Notes under the pieces: model-generated | Told to the model about the DNA's origin: nothing | Seen by the model: only the letters and a program-made list of their open reading frames with translations | Databases searched by the model: none | Shown: positions 19,119 to 30,204 of the stretch, piece after piece | Position numbering within the stretch: position 1 is the stretch's first letter | How the letters are laid out: each line of letters begins with the position of its first letter | DNA from: Pengzhenrongella sp031582905 | GTDB taxonomy: Bacteria; Actinomycetota; Actinomycetes; Actinomycetales; Cellulomonadaceae | Reading direction: 5' to 3' | Length of the DNA stretch: 64,000 nucleotides | Assembly (NCBI RefSeq): GCF_031582905.1 | Contig: NZ_CP133990.1 | Span: forward strand, 2,976,001-3,040,000 | Translations under genes and position numbers: made by a program

Positions 19119-19859
19119 ATGTGCGGCCGCTACGCCTCGTTCCGCCAGGCCCAGGACCTCGCCGACACCTTCGCGCTGGAGTCGGTGGCCGACGACGTCC
19201 GGCTCCTGCCTCCGTCGTGGAACGTCGCCCCGACCGACGGCGTGCGCATGGTGGTCGAACGGCCGGAGCGGCTCGCCGACGGGTCCCAGGGCGCGCTCGA
19301 GCGCAGCCTGCGCCTGGCGCGGTGGGGCCTGGTGCCGTCGTGGGCGAAGGACCCGTCGATCGGGTCGCGCATGATCAACGCGCGCGCCGAGACGGTGACG
19401 ACCAAGCCGGCGTTCAAGCGCGCCATGGCGGTGCGCCGGGCCCTGCTGCCGGCCGACGGCTACTACGAGTGGCAGCCACCGCCCGAGGGAGCGCCGCGCC
19501 GGACGAAGCAGCCCTTCTACCTGCACCCCGCCGACGGGTCGCCGCTCGCGATGGCGGGGCTGTACGAGTTCTGGAAGGACCCCGCCAAGGACGACGACGA
19601 TCCCGACCGGTGGCTCGTGACGACGACCGTCATCACCACGACGGCCGTCGACGCGATGGGGCACATCCACGACCGGCAGCCGATCATGCTGCTGCCGGAC
19701 GCCTGGGACGCCTGGCTCGACCCGGCCGTCGACGCCGAGGGTGCCGCCCGCCTGCTGACCACGCCCGCGCCCGAGCTCCAGGCCACCCCGGTCTCGACCG
19801 CCGTGAACGCGGTCCGCAACGACGGCCCGGAGCTCATCCGGCCCGTCGATCCCGCCTGA
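19119..19859 (+). CDS. SRAP domain protein (HMCES/YedK family)
   Basis: 246-residue SRAP protein. The family crosslinks covalently to abasic sites in single-stranded DNA through the N-terminal cysteine, shielding them during replication. Catalytic features are present: Cys2 exposed after Met removal (MCGRYA), ARAETV with the conserved Asn and Glu, DGYYEWQ, and the late HDRQP histidine. Single domain spanning the protein, starting at ATG 19119. Divergent from the MFS gene. No LexA box is seen upstream. Confidence 0.92.
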   Translation: MCGRYASFRQAQDLADTFALESVADDVRLLPPSWNVAPTDGVRMVVERPERLADGSQGALERSLRLARWGLVPSWAKDPSIGSRMINARAETVTTKPAFKRAMAVRRALLPADGYYEWQPPPEGAPRRTKQPFYLHPADGSPLAMAGLYEFWKDPAKDDDDPDRWLVTTTVITTTAVDAMGHIHDRQPIMLLPDAWDAWLDPAVDAEGAARLLTTPAPELQATPVSTAVNAVRNDGPELIRPVDPA

Positions 19860-19940
19860 CCTGCGCCCACGCCGCGACTCTGGCGCGCCCGTCCGTCGTC
19901 CTGCACGAGCGCACGGTCGCCGGGGCGCGCCGGTCGCCGG

Positions 19941-21032
19941 TCAGGCCCCGCGCACCAGCACGGGTGCGACGGTGCCGAGCCCCGCGAGCTCGCGCGGCTC
20001 CTGCGGCTCGAGCACGAACCGGTCGTCGCCCGCGAGCAGCGCCGCGGTCGGCTCGTCGGTCAGGACGGTGCTGGGCTGGGCGATGTCGGTGAGCCGCGCG
20101 GCGACGTTGACCGACGCACCGAACACGTCACCGAAGCGGGACAGCACGCGCCCCTGGACGAACCCGACGCGGACCGGCGTCACGCCACGCGCGCCCTCCG
20201 CGAGGCCGCCCTGCTCCTTGACCGCCTCGACGTCCAGCTCGCCGCCGAGCTCTCTGGCCAGCCCGACGGCAACCCGCGCACCGGCGACGACGTCGTCGGC
20301 GACGAACAGGACGGCGTCACCGATGGTCTTGACCACGCGACCGCCCTCGGCGGCGACGATGTCCCGCACCGCGGTCTCGAAGCGCTGGACGAATGCGGAC
20401 AGGTCGGTCGACCCCAGGCCCGCGGTCCGGCGTGTGAACGACACCATGTCCGCGAAGCCCACCGAGCGGGCGAGCGGCAGGGCCGACGGGTCGACCTCAC
20501 CCGTGCTGCGCGCCTCGCCGAACTCCGCCGCGAACCGGCCGGCGATGGCCGCCAGGTGCCGCCGCCAGGAGTGCACGAGCTGCGCCTCGAGCATGGGCGC
20601 GAGGCCGTCGAGCTGGTCGAGGACCACGAGGCGGGCGCTCGTGTCGTCCAGGTGCCGGCGCTGGGCGACGTCCTCGACCAGGGCCTCGACCTGCCACAGC
20701 ACGAGGCGCTCGCACGTGTGCCCCAGCGCGCGGGTCAGCGTCACCGACGTGGGGCGCTCGACCTGGCCGGACCGCTCGAGCTCGGCGATCCGGGCGACCG
20801 CGGCGGCGTCGTCGGCGGTGAAGAGGCGCGCGTCGGTGTCCGCGTGCGGCAGACCGAGGGTGCGCCAGAACAGCTGGACGTCCTCCGGCCGCACCCCGGG
20901 GCCGGCGCGGTCCACGAGGTCACGCAGGGTCAGCGTCCGCTCGCCGCCGAGCAGCGCCGTCTCGATGCCGTCCACCGTCGACGGCCCCGTCGCGGGAATC
21001 TGTCCCCTGTCCTGAGCGGCGTCGTCTGGCAC
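19941..21032 (-). CDS. Class III adenylate cyclase with N-terminal regulatory domain
   Basis: 363-residue soluble cyclase making cAMP. Residues 1 to about 185 form a helical autoinhibitory-type domain like that of the pH-sensing mycobacterial enzyme Rv1264. Residues 190-363 form the class III catalytic domain. Metal aspartates are Asp195 (VGFADMVSFT) and Asp239 (KTIGDAVLF); adenine-specifying Lys235/Asp302 and transition-state Asn309/Arg313 (GASVNVAARL) are all present, so the protein should be active as a homodimer. It lies 94 bases downstream of birA on the same strand. A CRP/GlxR-like site upstream of sdhC suggests a cAMP-responsive regulator acts in this genome. Confidence 0.92.
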   Translation of the reverse strand: MPDDAAQDRGQIPATGPSTVDGIETALLGGERTLTLRDLVDRAGPGVRPEDVQLFWRTLGLPHADTDARLFTADDAAAVARIAELERSGQVERPTSVTLTRALGHTCERLVLWQVEALVEDVAQRRHLDDTSARLVVLDQLDGLAPMLEAQLVHSWRRHLAAIAGRFAAEFGEARSTGEVDPSALPLARSVGFADMVSFTRRTAGLGSTDLSAFVQRFETAVRDIVAAEGGRVVKTIGDAVLFVADDVVAGARVAVGLARELGGELDVEAVKEQGGLAEGARGVTPVRVGFVQGRVLSRFGDVFGASVNVAARLTDIAQPSTVLTDEPTAALLAGDDRFVLEPQEPRELAGLGTVAPVLVRGA

Positions 21033-21126
21033 GCGGCCAGGCTAGTTCACCGTCCGTGGCGAACGTCACCCGGACGGGCGACGGCGGCGAGCCGACGTGC
21101 GGACGCGCGGGTCGCGGACCGGCTGG

Positions 21127-22019
21127 TCAGGGCGCCGCGCGCACGTGCCGGACGTCCCCGGCCCGCACCGACCGCTCGGACCCGGCCGCGTCCCGCACGC
21201 GCAGCGCACCGTCGACCGCCAGCCCGGTCGCGAGCCCGGTGACGTGCTCGCCGCCGGGCAGCTCCACGCGCACCGACCGACCGATCGTGGTGCACGCGGC
21301 CACCACCTCGTCCGCGAGCCCGGCCGCGACGACGTCACCCCCGGTCGCCTCCCAGCGTCGCCGCAGGCCGGCGAACGTCTCCACGAGCGCGACCAGCAGC
21401 TCCTCGCGGTCGACGGCGGCAGCTCCGACGCCCTGCAGGGACTGCGCGGTGGCGACCGGGAGCTCGTCCGGGGTCTGCGCGACGTTGATCCCGACACCGA
21501 CGATCGCGACCGGGCCGGTGGGCCCGCTGACGAGCTCGACGAGGATGCCGCCGAGCTTGCGCTGGGTGCCCCAGCCCTCGAGGTCCTCCGCACCGGGCAC
21601 GTCGACCATGAGGTCGTTGGGCCACTTCAGGGTCGCCGGCACCCCGGCGACCGACCGCAGCGCCGTGACCGCGCCGAGCCCCACGAGCAGCGGGAGCCAT
21701 CCCCACGTCGCGGCCGGCGCGGCGGGGCGGACGGCGACCGAGAACGTCAGCGCGGCACCGACCGGCGTCTGCCAGCCGCGCCCCGACCGCCCGCGGCCGT
21801 CCACCTGGTGCTCGGTGACCAGGACCGCGACCCCGTCCCACCCACCGGGGTGCGCCCGGACCGCGGCGGCGAGGTCGGTGTTGGTCGAGCCGGTGCGCTC
21901 GGTGACGTCCAGCCGGTCGACCGGGCCGACCGGCGCCAGGAGCCGGTCCCGCAGCACGTCCACCCGCAGGGGACGCCGGGGTCGAGGTCGGCGGCGGGAC
22001 GCGGCGGGTCGGTGGTCAT
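21127..22019 (-). CDS. birA: Biotin-[acetyl-CoA carboxylase] ligase (one frameshift)
   Basis: Group I biotin protein ligase, about 297 aa, without the N-terminal DNA-binding domain of E. coli BirA. It activates biotin as biotinyl-AMP and attaches it to the carrier lysine of AccA, encoded downstream here. Motifs: RTGSTNTDLAA, GRGRSGRGWQTP, LKWPNDLMV and GILVEL, with a C-terminal SH3-like domain. ATG at 22019 has GGGGGAGG upstream. The frame breaks in G4 at 21969-21972 (plus strand). One more G restores PGVPLRVDVLRDRLL. Divergent from accD across 124 bases. Confidence 0.9.
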
Positions 22020-22060
22020 GCCTCCATCCTCCCCCGGACGGTGGCGGGCCGCCGTCCGTT

Positions 22061-22137
22061 GTGGGGTTCCCACGGGACCCGGCCGTCAACGCGGTCCGTG
22101 CCCTCCACCCGACGTCCGTGCCGCGCCCAACTAGTCT
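22061..22137. promoter_or_regulatory. birA/accD divergent promoter region
   Basis: TAGTCT at 22132-22137 stands six bases before the accD GTG, the spacing expected for a leaderless transcript. A 13-bp palindrome GTGGGGTTCCCAC (22061-22073) lies mid-gap and could be an operator shared by both directions. No TetR or BioQ consensus is recognised. Confidence 0.4.
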
Positions 22138-22143
22138 CGAACG

Positions 22144-23785
<1,642 letters not shown>

Positions 23786-23789
<4 letters not shown>

Positions 23790-24323
23790 GCGAGACCCCC
23801 ACCCCCGCACTCCGACCGTCCGCTCGGCCCGGTCGACCCGGCCGGGCTGCACGACGCCGTCGACCAGCTGGCCCGGGTGCTGCACGAGTACGTCGACACC
23901 GCGGTCGGGGTGCGCTCGGAGTTCGGCGCGCACGAGGCGGACGAGGACCCCCGCGTGCTCGCGCTGGAGTCGCGGATCGGCACGCTCAACGCGGCTCTGT
24001 TCGACCGCGTCCACGAGGACCTCGGCATGCACGCCGACCTCACGACGCTCGCCTGGGACGGCGAGGCGGGTGACGACGACGCGCCCGACGACGCGGCCGG
24101 CACCCCGCCGGCGGCGGAGGCGTTCCACCTCGGATTCGTCGTCGGACCGCCGACGGGTCCCAGCGACCACACGATGGACTCGGTGCTGGACCTGCTCGAC
24201 AGCGGTGGCGAGGAGCTCGTCGCGCGGCTGGTCGAGGCGGGGTTCGACGTCGTCGAGTGGGCCACCTCGCGCGGTGAGCCGGCCGACTTCGACGGGTTCG
24301 ACGACGACGAGGACGACGCATGA
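23786..24323 (+). CDS. Uncharacterised acidic protein between accD and accE (one frameshift)
   Basis: Not a family I recognise. A GTG at 23786 overlaps the accD stop (GTGA). If one C is removed from the adjoining C5 runs (23796-23806), the frame reads VSETPTPHSDRPLGPVDPAGLHDAV and continues without interruption for 178 residues to the acidic end DFDGFDDDEDDA. Without that correction the first usable start is GTG 23877. The protein is soluble and acidic, with helical segments (AVDQLARVLHEYVDTA; SVLDLLDSGGEELVARLVEAGFDVVEW). It is coupled on both sides (GTGA with accD, ATGA with accE), so it is probably expressed in fixed ratio with the carboxylase. Confidence 0.7.
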
Positions 24324-24556
24324 CCGACGACGACGCCCCGGCCACCGGGGCCGCGCACGTGCACGTGGTCCGGGGCACCCCGGACGACGTCGAGCTGGCC
24401 GCGCTGGTCGCGGGCCTCGCCGCGGTCGGGACCGCGGACGACGCCGCGCCCGAGCCGGCCCGCAGCGCGTGGACCGACCGGTCCCGCACGGTGCGGGGCG
24501 CGCCGCGCACGCCCGTCGCCGGACCGGACGCGTGGCGCTGGAGCCTGCGCGGGTAG
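24320..24556 (+). CDS. accE: Acyl-CoA carboxylase epsilon subunit
   Basis: 78-residue AccE, the small actinobacteria-specific subunit that stabilises the AccA-AccD complex and raises its activity. The family pattern is visible: HVHVVRGTPDDVELAALVAGL at residues 13-33, then an Asp/Ala/Pro linker, a conserved Trp, basic residues and the final WRWSLRG. Starts in an ATGA overlap with the preceding gene. Directly downstream in the accD unit, as in other actinobacteria. Confidence 0.88.
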   Translation: MTDDDAPATGAAHVHVVRGTPDDVELAALVAGLAAVGTADDAAPEPARSAWTDRSRTVRGAPRTPVAGPDAWRWSLRG

Positions 24557-24576
24557 CGGGTAGCGGGTAGCGGATA
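24549..24576. repeat. Four tandem heptamers GCGGGTA
   Basis: Three GCGGGTA copies and one GCGGATA run from inside the last accE codons (the TAG stop is in the first unit) into the intergenic gap. A 7-bp unit shifts frame on slippage but here only alters non-coding DNA. Confidence 0.85.
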
Positions 24577-24630
24577 GCGCGCCGACCGGCGCGGTCGCGG
24601 TCCGGGGGCCCGCGATTAGGGTTCTGCGCC

Positions 24631-26375
24631 ATGACCACCCCGACGACGACGTCGTCCCCGCACCAGGCTCACCGCACCCCGACCGCCGTCGACGCCGTCG
24701 CCGACCGGTACGTCGAGACGATCGCCCGGCTCGACCCCATCGCGGCGACCGCGATGGGCCTGCCGGGCCACGACGACCGGATGACCGACTTCTCCCCAGC
24801 CGGGCACGAGGAGCGCGCCGCCGCGGCCCGCGCCGTCCTCGCCGAGCTCGACCAGCAGACGCCCGCGGACGACGTCGACCGCGTCACCCTGGCGGCGATG
24901 CGCGAGCGCATCGGCCTCGAGCTGGAGCTGCACGACGCCGGTGAGCTGCTCGGGGCGCTCAACGTCATCGCGTCACCGCTGCAGGAGCTGCGCGAGGTGT
25001 TCGACTCCATGCCCACCGACTCGCCGCAGGCGTGGGAGAACGTCGCGGCGCGCCTGCACGCGCTGCCCGCCGCGGCCGCCGGCTACGTCGAGTCCCTGCG
25101 GCTGGCGGCGAGCCGGGGCCGGGTCGTGGCCCGGCGTCAGGTGACCGAGGGCGTCGCGCAGGCGGAGGAGCTCGCGGACCCGGCCCGCTCGTTCTTCTCC
25201 CGGCTCGTCAGCGGCCCGCCGGTCGACGCGGTGCTCGACGACTCCGCGGCGTGCTCGCTCGTGCGCCGCGAGCTCGAGACCGGCGCCGCGGCGGCCCGCC
25301 AGGCGTACGCCGACCTCGCGCGCTACCTGCGCGACGAGCTCGCCCCGCAGGCCCCCTCGAGGACGCCGTCGGGCGCGAGCGGTACGCGCTGTGGTCCCGG
25401 TACTTCCTCGGCGCCACGGTCGACCTGGACGAGACCTACGCCTGGGGCGTGGAGGAGCTCGCGCGCGTGGTCGCCGAGCAGGAGGCCGTCGCCCGGGAGA
25501 TCCTCGGCGACGACGCCGTCGCGGGCGAGGACGTCGTCCGGCAGGCGGTCGCGGCGCTGGACCGCGACCCCGAGCGCACCCTGCACGGCACCGACGCGCT
25601 GCGCAGGTGGATGCAGGTGACGTCCGACGCCGCCGTCGACGCCCTCGCGGGGGTGCACTTCGACATCCCGGAGCCGATGCTGCGCCTGGAGTGCCGCATC
25701 GCGCCCACGCAGTCCGGCGGCATCTACTACACCGGGCCGAGCGACGACTTCTCCCGGCCCGGTCGCATGTGGTGGTCCGTGCCGCCGTCGGTCACCGCGT
25801 TCAACACGTGGCGCGAGAAGACGACCGTCTACCACGAGGGCGTGCCGGGGCACCACCTGCAGATCGGTCAGGCCGTCGTCGCGCGGGAGACCCTCAACCG
25901 CTGGCGCCGGCTCGCGTGCTGGGTGTCCGGGCACGGCGAGGGGTGGGCGCTGTACGCCGAGCGGCTGATGGCCGACCTGGGCTTCCTCGACGACCCGGGC
26001 GACCGGCTCGGCATGCTCGACGGCCAGCGGATGCGCGCGGCGCGCGTGGTCGTCGACCTCGGCGTGCACCTGGGCCTGCCCGCGCCCGCCGAGTGGGGCG
26101 GCGGCACGTGGGACGCGGACACGGCGTGGCGCTTCCTGCTGGCGAACGTCAACATGCCGGAGGCGTTCCTGCGGTTCGAGCTCGACCGGTACCTCGGCTG
26201 GCCGGGGCAGGCGCCGTCGTACAAGGTCGGCCAGCGGCTGTGGGAGGGGATCCGCGACGACGCCACGGCCGCCGCGTCGGCGCGCGGCGAGCGGCTCGAC
26301 CTGCGCGCCTTCCACTCCCGGGCGCTGGGCCTGGGGTCGGTCGGCCTGGACGTGCTGCGCGAGGCCCTCGCATGA
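24631..26375 (+). CDS. DUF885 family metallopeptidase-like protein (one frameshift)
   Basis: About 581 residues, DUF885 family, a group related to M32/M3-like zinc peptidases. The metal motif is HEGVPGHHLQ near residue 402, followed by a second cluster SGHGEGWALYAERLM; other family text is TQSGGIYYTGPSDDFSRPGRMWW. Predicted cytosolic (no signal peptide). TAGGGT at 24617-24622 ends eight bases before the ATG, so the message is probably leaderless. The frame breaks in C5 at 25352-25356; adding one C gives PQAPLEDAVGRERYALWSRYF. The end overlaps maf (ATGA). Substrate unknown. Confidence 0.85.
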
Positions 26376-27082
26376 CCCGGCTGCTGCTCGGGTCGGCGTC
26401 CCCGGCGCGTCTGGCGACCCTGCGCTCGCTCGGCATCGACCCGCTCGTGCGGGTGTCGGGCGTCGACGAGGACGCCGTCCTGGCCTCGGCCCGCGAGCGC
26501 TTCGGCGCCCTCGACCCCGCCGACGCCGTGCTCGTGCTGGCCCAGGCCAAGGCGGAGTGGGTCAGCCGGTCCCTCGGCGCCGACGACGTCGCCCCACCGG
26601 CGGATGCCGCGTCGTCCGCCGACGCCGCCGACCCGGACGACACCGACGGCGACCTCGTCGTGCTCGGGTGCGACTCCATGCTCGAGATCAACGGCGACAT
26701 CCACGGCAAGCCCGCCGACGCCGCCCAGGCGACGCAGCGCTGGCGCGCGATGCGGGGTCGCTCCGGGGTGCTGCACACCGGGCACTGGCTCGTCGACGAG
26801 CGCGACGCCGCCCACGGCGGGACCGGCGGGACGCTCGGGGCGACGTCGTCGACCGTCGTGCACTTCGCGGACCTGTCCGACGCCGAGATCGACGCCTACG
26901 TGGCGACCGGTGAGCCCCTGCGGGTCGCGGGTGCGTTCACGATCGACGGCCGCGGCGGCGCCTTCGTCACCGGCATCGAGGGGGACCACCACGGGGTCGT
27001 CGGGGTGAGCCTGCCGCTGCTGCGCGAGCTGCTCGGGCAGATCGGCCTGACCGTCCCCGACCTGTGGCCGGTTGTGGACTGA
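26372..27082 (+). CDS. maf: Maf-family nucleoside triphosphate pyrophosphatase
   Basis: 236-residue Maf protein, a house-cleaning hydrolase for nucleoside triphosphates. Family motifs are the opening LLLGSASPARLATLRSLGI, the catalytic VLGCDSMLEINGDIHGKP and RSGVLHTGHWLVD, and the C-terminal GAFTIDGRGGAFVTGIEGDH. An Ala/Asp-rich insert (ADDVAPPADAASSADAADP) at about residues 70-90 makes it longer than E. coli Maf; this is frequent in actinobacteria. Coupled to the DUF885 gene by an ATGA overlap. Maf between accD/accE and accA is conserved synteny. Confidence 0.92.
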   Translation: MTRLLLGSASPARLATLRSLGIDPLVRVSGVDEDAVLASARERFGALDPADAVLVLAQAKAEWVSRSLGADDVAPPADAASSADAADPDDTDGDLVVLGCDSMLEINGDIHGKPADAAQATQRWRAMRGRSGVLHTGHWLVDERDAAHGGTGGTLGATSSTVVHFADLSDAEIDAYVATGEPLRVAGAFTIDGRGGAFVTGIEGDHHGVVGVSLPLLRELLGQIGLTVPDLWPVVD

Positions 27083-27233
27083 GCACAACCGACGGCGTCG
27101 CTCCGCAGGCCGTGCGACGTCGTCATCGGCGGTCATCGGCGTCCGGGCACAAAGCACGCCCGTCGCCGTTGGGCGGATCCGGCAAATGTGGCGCCGCGCT
27201 GCGCGCCGGACGAGCGCGCCGCACGACGGGCGT

Positions 27234-27245
27234 TACGGTGAGCCG
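27234..27245 (+). promoter_or_regulatory. Leaderless promoter of accA
   Basis: TACGGT at 27234-27239 sits five bases before the accA GTG. With normal -10 to start distance, transcription would begin at or next to the GTG, and no Shine-Dalgarno is present. The 162-bp gap after maf holds nothing else recognisable. Confidence 0.45.
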
Positions 27246-29029
27246 TGCCCGCCATCACCAAGGTCCTCGTCGCCAACCGCGGCGAGATCGCCGTCCGCAT
27301 CGTCCGGGCCTGCCGGGACGCCTCGATCGCCTCCGTCGCCGTCTACGCCGACTCCGACCGTGAGGCCCTGCACGTCACCCTCGCCGACGAGGCGTTCGCC
27401 CTCGGCGGGGCCCGTGCGGCCGAGACGTACCTCGACGCGGGCAAGCTGATCGACGTCGCCCGCCGCAGCGGCGCCGACGCCGTCCATCCCGGGTACGGCT
27501 TCCTCGCCGAGAACGCCGACTTCGCCCGTGCCGTCCTCGCGGCCGGGCTCACCTGGGTCGGACCGCCGCCGTCGGCGATCGACGCGCTCGGGGACAAGGT
27601 CAGCGCCCGCCACATCGCCCAGCGCGCCGGTGCGCCGCTCGTGGCCGGCACCCCGGACCCCGTCGCGGACGCGTCCGAGGTGCACGCCTTCGCGGCCGAG
27701 CACGGGCTGCCGGTGGCGATCAAGGCCGCCTTCGGCGGCGGCGGCCGCGGCCTCAAGGTCGCGCGCACCGCCGACGAGATCGACGAGATGTTCGACTCCG
27801 CCGTCCGCGAGGCCGTCGCCGCCTTCGGTCGCGGCGAGTGCTTCGTCGAGCGCTACCTCGACGACCCGCGGCACGTGGAGACCCAGTGCCTGGCCGACGC
27901 GCACGGCACCGTCGTCGTGGTCAGCACCCGGGACTGCTCGCTGCAGCGCCGCCACCAGAAGCTCGTCGAGGAGGCGCCCGCGCCGTTCCTGTCCGACGCG
28001 CAGAACGCCCAGCTCGTGGCGGCCTCGCAGGCCATCCTGCGCGAGGCCGGCTACGTCGGCGCCGGGACGTGCGAGTTCCTCGTGGGCCTGGACGGGACCA
28101 TCTCCTTCCTCGAGGTCAACACCCGCCTGCAGGTCGAGCACCCGGTCACCGAGGAGGTCACCGGCATCGACCTCGTGCGCGAGCAGCTGCGGGTCGCCGC
28201 CGGTGAGCCGCTCGGCTACACCGAGGTGGCCACGCGTGGGCACTCCATCGAGTTCCGGATCAACGGCGAGGACCCGGCCGCCGGCTTCCTGCCCGCACCG
28301 GGCCGCATCACGACGCTGCGCCTGCCCGGTGGGCCCGGCGTGCGGGTCGACTCCGGCGTCGTCGCCGGCGACACCGTCTCGGGGGCGTTCGACTCCATGC
28401 TCGCCAAGCTCATCGTCACCGGCGCGACCCGGACGCAGGCCGTCGAGCGCGCGCGGCGGGCGCTCGCCGAGCTCGAGATCACCGGCATCCCGACGGTCGT
28501 GCCGTTCCACCGCGCCGTCCTGGACGACCCCGCGTTCGTCCCGGCCGACCCCGCCGAGCCGTTCACGGTGCACACCCGGTGGATCGAGACCGCGTTCGCC
28601 GACCGGCTCGCCGCGCTCGGCTCCCGCACGCCGGCGCCTGCCCCGGAGGAGCCGGCGGAGGCCGCGCAGACCGAGCGCGTCGTCGTCGAGGTCGGCGGCA
28701 AGCGGCTCGAGGTCGTGCTGCCGGCCGGGTTCAGCCTCGCCGGCGGCCGCACCCGGACCGGCGCGCGCCGGCCGGCGCGCCGCGTCCCGGCCCGCACGTC
28801 CACGACGACGTCGGGCACGACCCTCGCCTCGCCCATGCAGGGCACGATCGTCAAGGTCGCCGTGGCCGACGGCGCCGAGGTGGCCGAGGGCGACCTCGTG
28901 GTGGTGCTCGAGGCGATGAAGATGGAGCAGCCGCTGGTCGCGCACCGCGCGGGCCGGATCAGCGGGCTGGCCGCCGGTGTCGGTGCGAGCGTGAGCGCGG
29001 GGACCGCCATCTGCGAGATCGTCGGGTGA
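27245..29029 (+). CDS. accA: Acyl-CoA carboxylase alpha subunit (biotin carboxylase and BCCP)
   Basis: 594-residue AccA3-type subunit. Biotin carboxylase occupies residues 1 to about 450: KVLVANRGEIAVRIVRACRD, the ATP-grasp loop AFGGGGRGLKVA, and EVNTRLQVEHPVTEEVTGIDLV. After a basic, Ala/Arg-rich linker (about 460-520) comes the biotin carrier domain with ASPMQGTIVKV and EAMKM, biotinylated on Lys559. It carboxylates its own biotin with ATP and bicarbonate; AccD transfers the group. Modified by BirA encoded in the same window. Its stop overlaps the Nudix start (GTGA). Confidence 0.96.
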   Translation: MPAITKVLVANRGEIAVRIVRACRDASIASVAVYADSDREALHVTLADEAFALGGARAAETYLDAGKLIDVARRSGADAVHPGYGFLAENADFARAVLAAGLTWVGPPPSAIDALGDKVSARHIAQRAGAPLVAGTPDPVADASEVHAFAAEHGLPVAIKAAFGGGGRGLKVARTADEIDEMFDSAVREAVAAFGRGECFVERYLDDPRHVETQCLADAHGTVVVVSTRDCSLQRRHQKLVEEAPAPFLSDAQNAQLVAASQAILREAGYVGAGTCEFLVGLDGTISFLEVNTRLQVEHPVTEEVTGIDLVREQLRVAAGEPLGYTEVATRGHSIEFRINGEDPAAGFLPAPGRITTLRLPGGPGVRVDSGVVAGDTVSGAFDSMLAKLIVTGATRTQAVERARRALAELEITGIPTVVPFHRAVLDDPAFVPADPAEPFTVHTRWIETAFADRLAALGSRTPAPAPEEPAEAAQTERVVVEVGGKRLEVVLPAGFSLAGGRTRTGARRPARRVPARTSTTTSGTTLASPMQGTIVKVAVADGAEVAEGDLVVVLEAMKMEQPLVAHRAGRISGLAAGVGASVSAGTAICEIVG

Positions 29030-29631
29030 CGGCCCACCACCCCGCCTCCCACGGCTCGTCGTCCGACGCGGAGCGGCGCCCCATCCCGGACGCCCCCGTG
29101 TCCCGGCCAGGACCCGCCCCGCACCGCCGCCCCGGCGACGGGTGGGTGCAGTGCGCCTGCGGAGGCCGGCACTGGGGCCTGCACGGCGCCGCGGGGCTGC
29201 TGCTGGCCCGCCGCACGCCCGACGGCGCGGTCGACGCCGTCGTCCTGCAGCACCGCGCCCTGTGGAGCGACCAGGGCGGCACGTGGGGCGTGCCCGGCGG
29301 CGCGATCGGTCCGGACGAGTCGGCCGAGCAGGGCGCGCTGCGCGAGTCCGCCGAGGAGGCCGGCATCCCGGGCTCCGTCGCGCGCGTCCTGGGGTCGGTC
29401 GTGCTGGACCACGGCACCTGGAGCTACACGACCGTGCTCGCCGAGGCGCTGCACCCCTTCGAGCCGGCGGCGACGGACGCCGAGAGCCTCGAGGTCCGCT
29501 GGGTCGCCGCCGACGACGTCGCCGACCTGCCCCTGCTCACCGCCTTCGGCGAGGCGTGGCCGCACCTGCGTGCCCGCATCGAGTCCGCCCCGACGCACCC
29601 GACCACCACCGGGGAGAGCCCGTGCACCTGA
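29026..29631 (+). CDS. Nudix hydrolase
   Basis: 201-residue Nudix protein. The box GGAIGPDESAEQGALRESAE followed by EAG carries the catalytic REXXEE. Around it is a typical MutT fold (GAAGLLLARRTPDG; LEVRWVAADDVADLPL). The N-terminal 45 residues are unrelated Pro/Ser-rich sequence with a CACGGRHWG segment that could bind a metal. Start is the GTG in a GTGA overlap with accA. Substrate is not predictable. Confidence 0.9.
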   Translation: MTAHHPASHGSSSDAERRPIPDAPVSRPGPAPHRRPGDGWVQCACGGRHWGLHGAAGLLLARRTPDGAVDAVVLQHRALWSDQGGTWGVPGGAIGPDESAEQGALRESAEEAGIPGSVARVLGSVVLDHGTWSYTTVLAEALHPFEPAATDAESLEVRWVAADDVADLPLLTAFGEAWPHLRARIESAPTHPTTTGESPCT

Positions 29632-30125
29632 CCCTGCCGTTCACCGAGATGCTCGACATCGCCCTGCGCGGCAAGCCGCTGCCGGCGATGGTGCGCGACG
29701 TCGGCTGCACCGGCTCGACCGTCCACGCGTCGCTCGACCTGCGCGAGCTCGCCGCCGCGGCCGTCCCGGTCACCGCCCCCAAGGCGCTCGCGATGGTCGC
29801 CCGTGCGGTCCCGGTGGTGCGGCTGGGCGGCACCCTGGTCGGGTTCAGCCAGGGACGCGTCACCGCCGACCTGACCGTGCAGGCGGGGCCCGTCCCGGTG
29901 CACCGCGTGCTCGGGCTGCTCACCGGGATCGCGAACTCCGCCCTGCGCGCACGCGGCCTGCCCACGGGGCTGCTCGACGTCGAGCGCGGCCCGGGAGGCG
30001 AGCCGCGCCTCGTCGTCGACGTCCAGCGGGTCCTGGACAAGCGCGTCCCCGGGCTCGTGCTCACCGGGGTCGCGATGGTCGACGGCGTCCTGCAGGTCGA
30101 GGCCGCCGCCCGCAAGGTGCTCTGA
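29622..30125 (+). CDS. Uncharacterised protein downstream of the Nudix gene, 167 aa
   Basis: Family not recognised. GTG at 29622 overlaps the Nudix gene by ten bases and has GGGGAG upstream. The protein alternates hydrophobic strands and short helices (LDIALRGKPLPAMVRDVG; RLGGTLVGFSQGRVTADLTVQAGPVPVHRVLGLL; GLVLTGVAMVDGVLQVEAAA). The pattern would suit a lipid-binding beta fold, but that is only inference. No signal peptide. Third gene of accA-nudix-this gene. The 79-bp gap beyond it before the convergent gene has an 8-bp inverted repeat (30166-30200). Confidence 0.7.
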   Translation: MHLTLPFTEMLDIALRGKPLPAMVRDVGCTGSTVHASLDLRELAAAAVPVTAPKALAMVARAVPVVRLGGTLVGFSQGRVTADLTVQAGPVPVHRVLGLLTGIANSALRARGLPTGLLDVERGPGGEPRLVVDVQRVLDKRVPGLVLTGVAMVDGVLQVEAAARKVL

Positions 30126-30204
30126 CGCGGTGCTCTGACGCCGAGCCCCGGCCCACGTCCCGATCGGCGGGCCTGCCCGGGTCAGGGACGCCGGCCCGCC
30201 CGGG

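Noticed and set aside
19882..19936. Terminator from the two GGCGCGCC palindromes between the SRAP and cyclase genes
   Set aside because: The arms are self-palindromic and over 30 bases apart, a weak and ambiguous structure.
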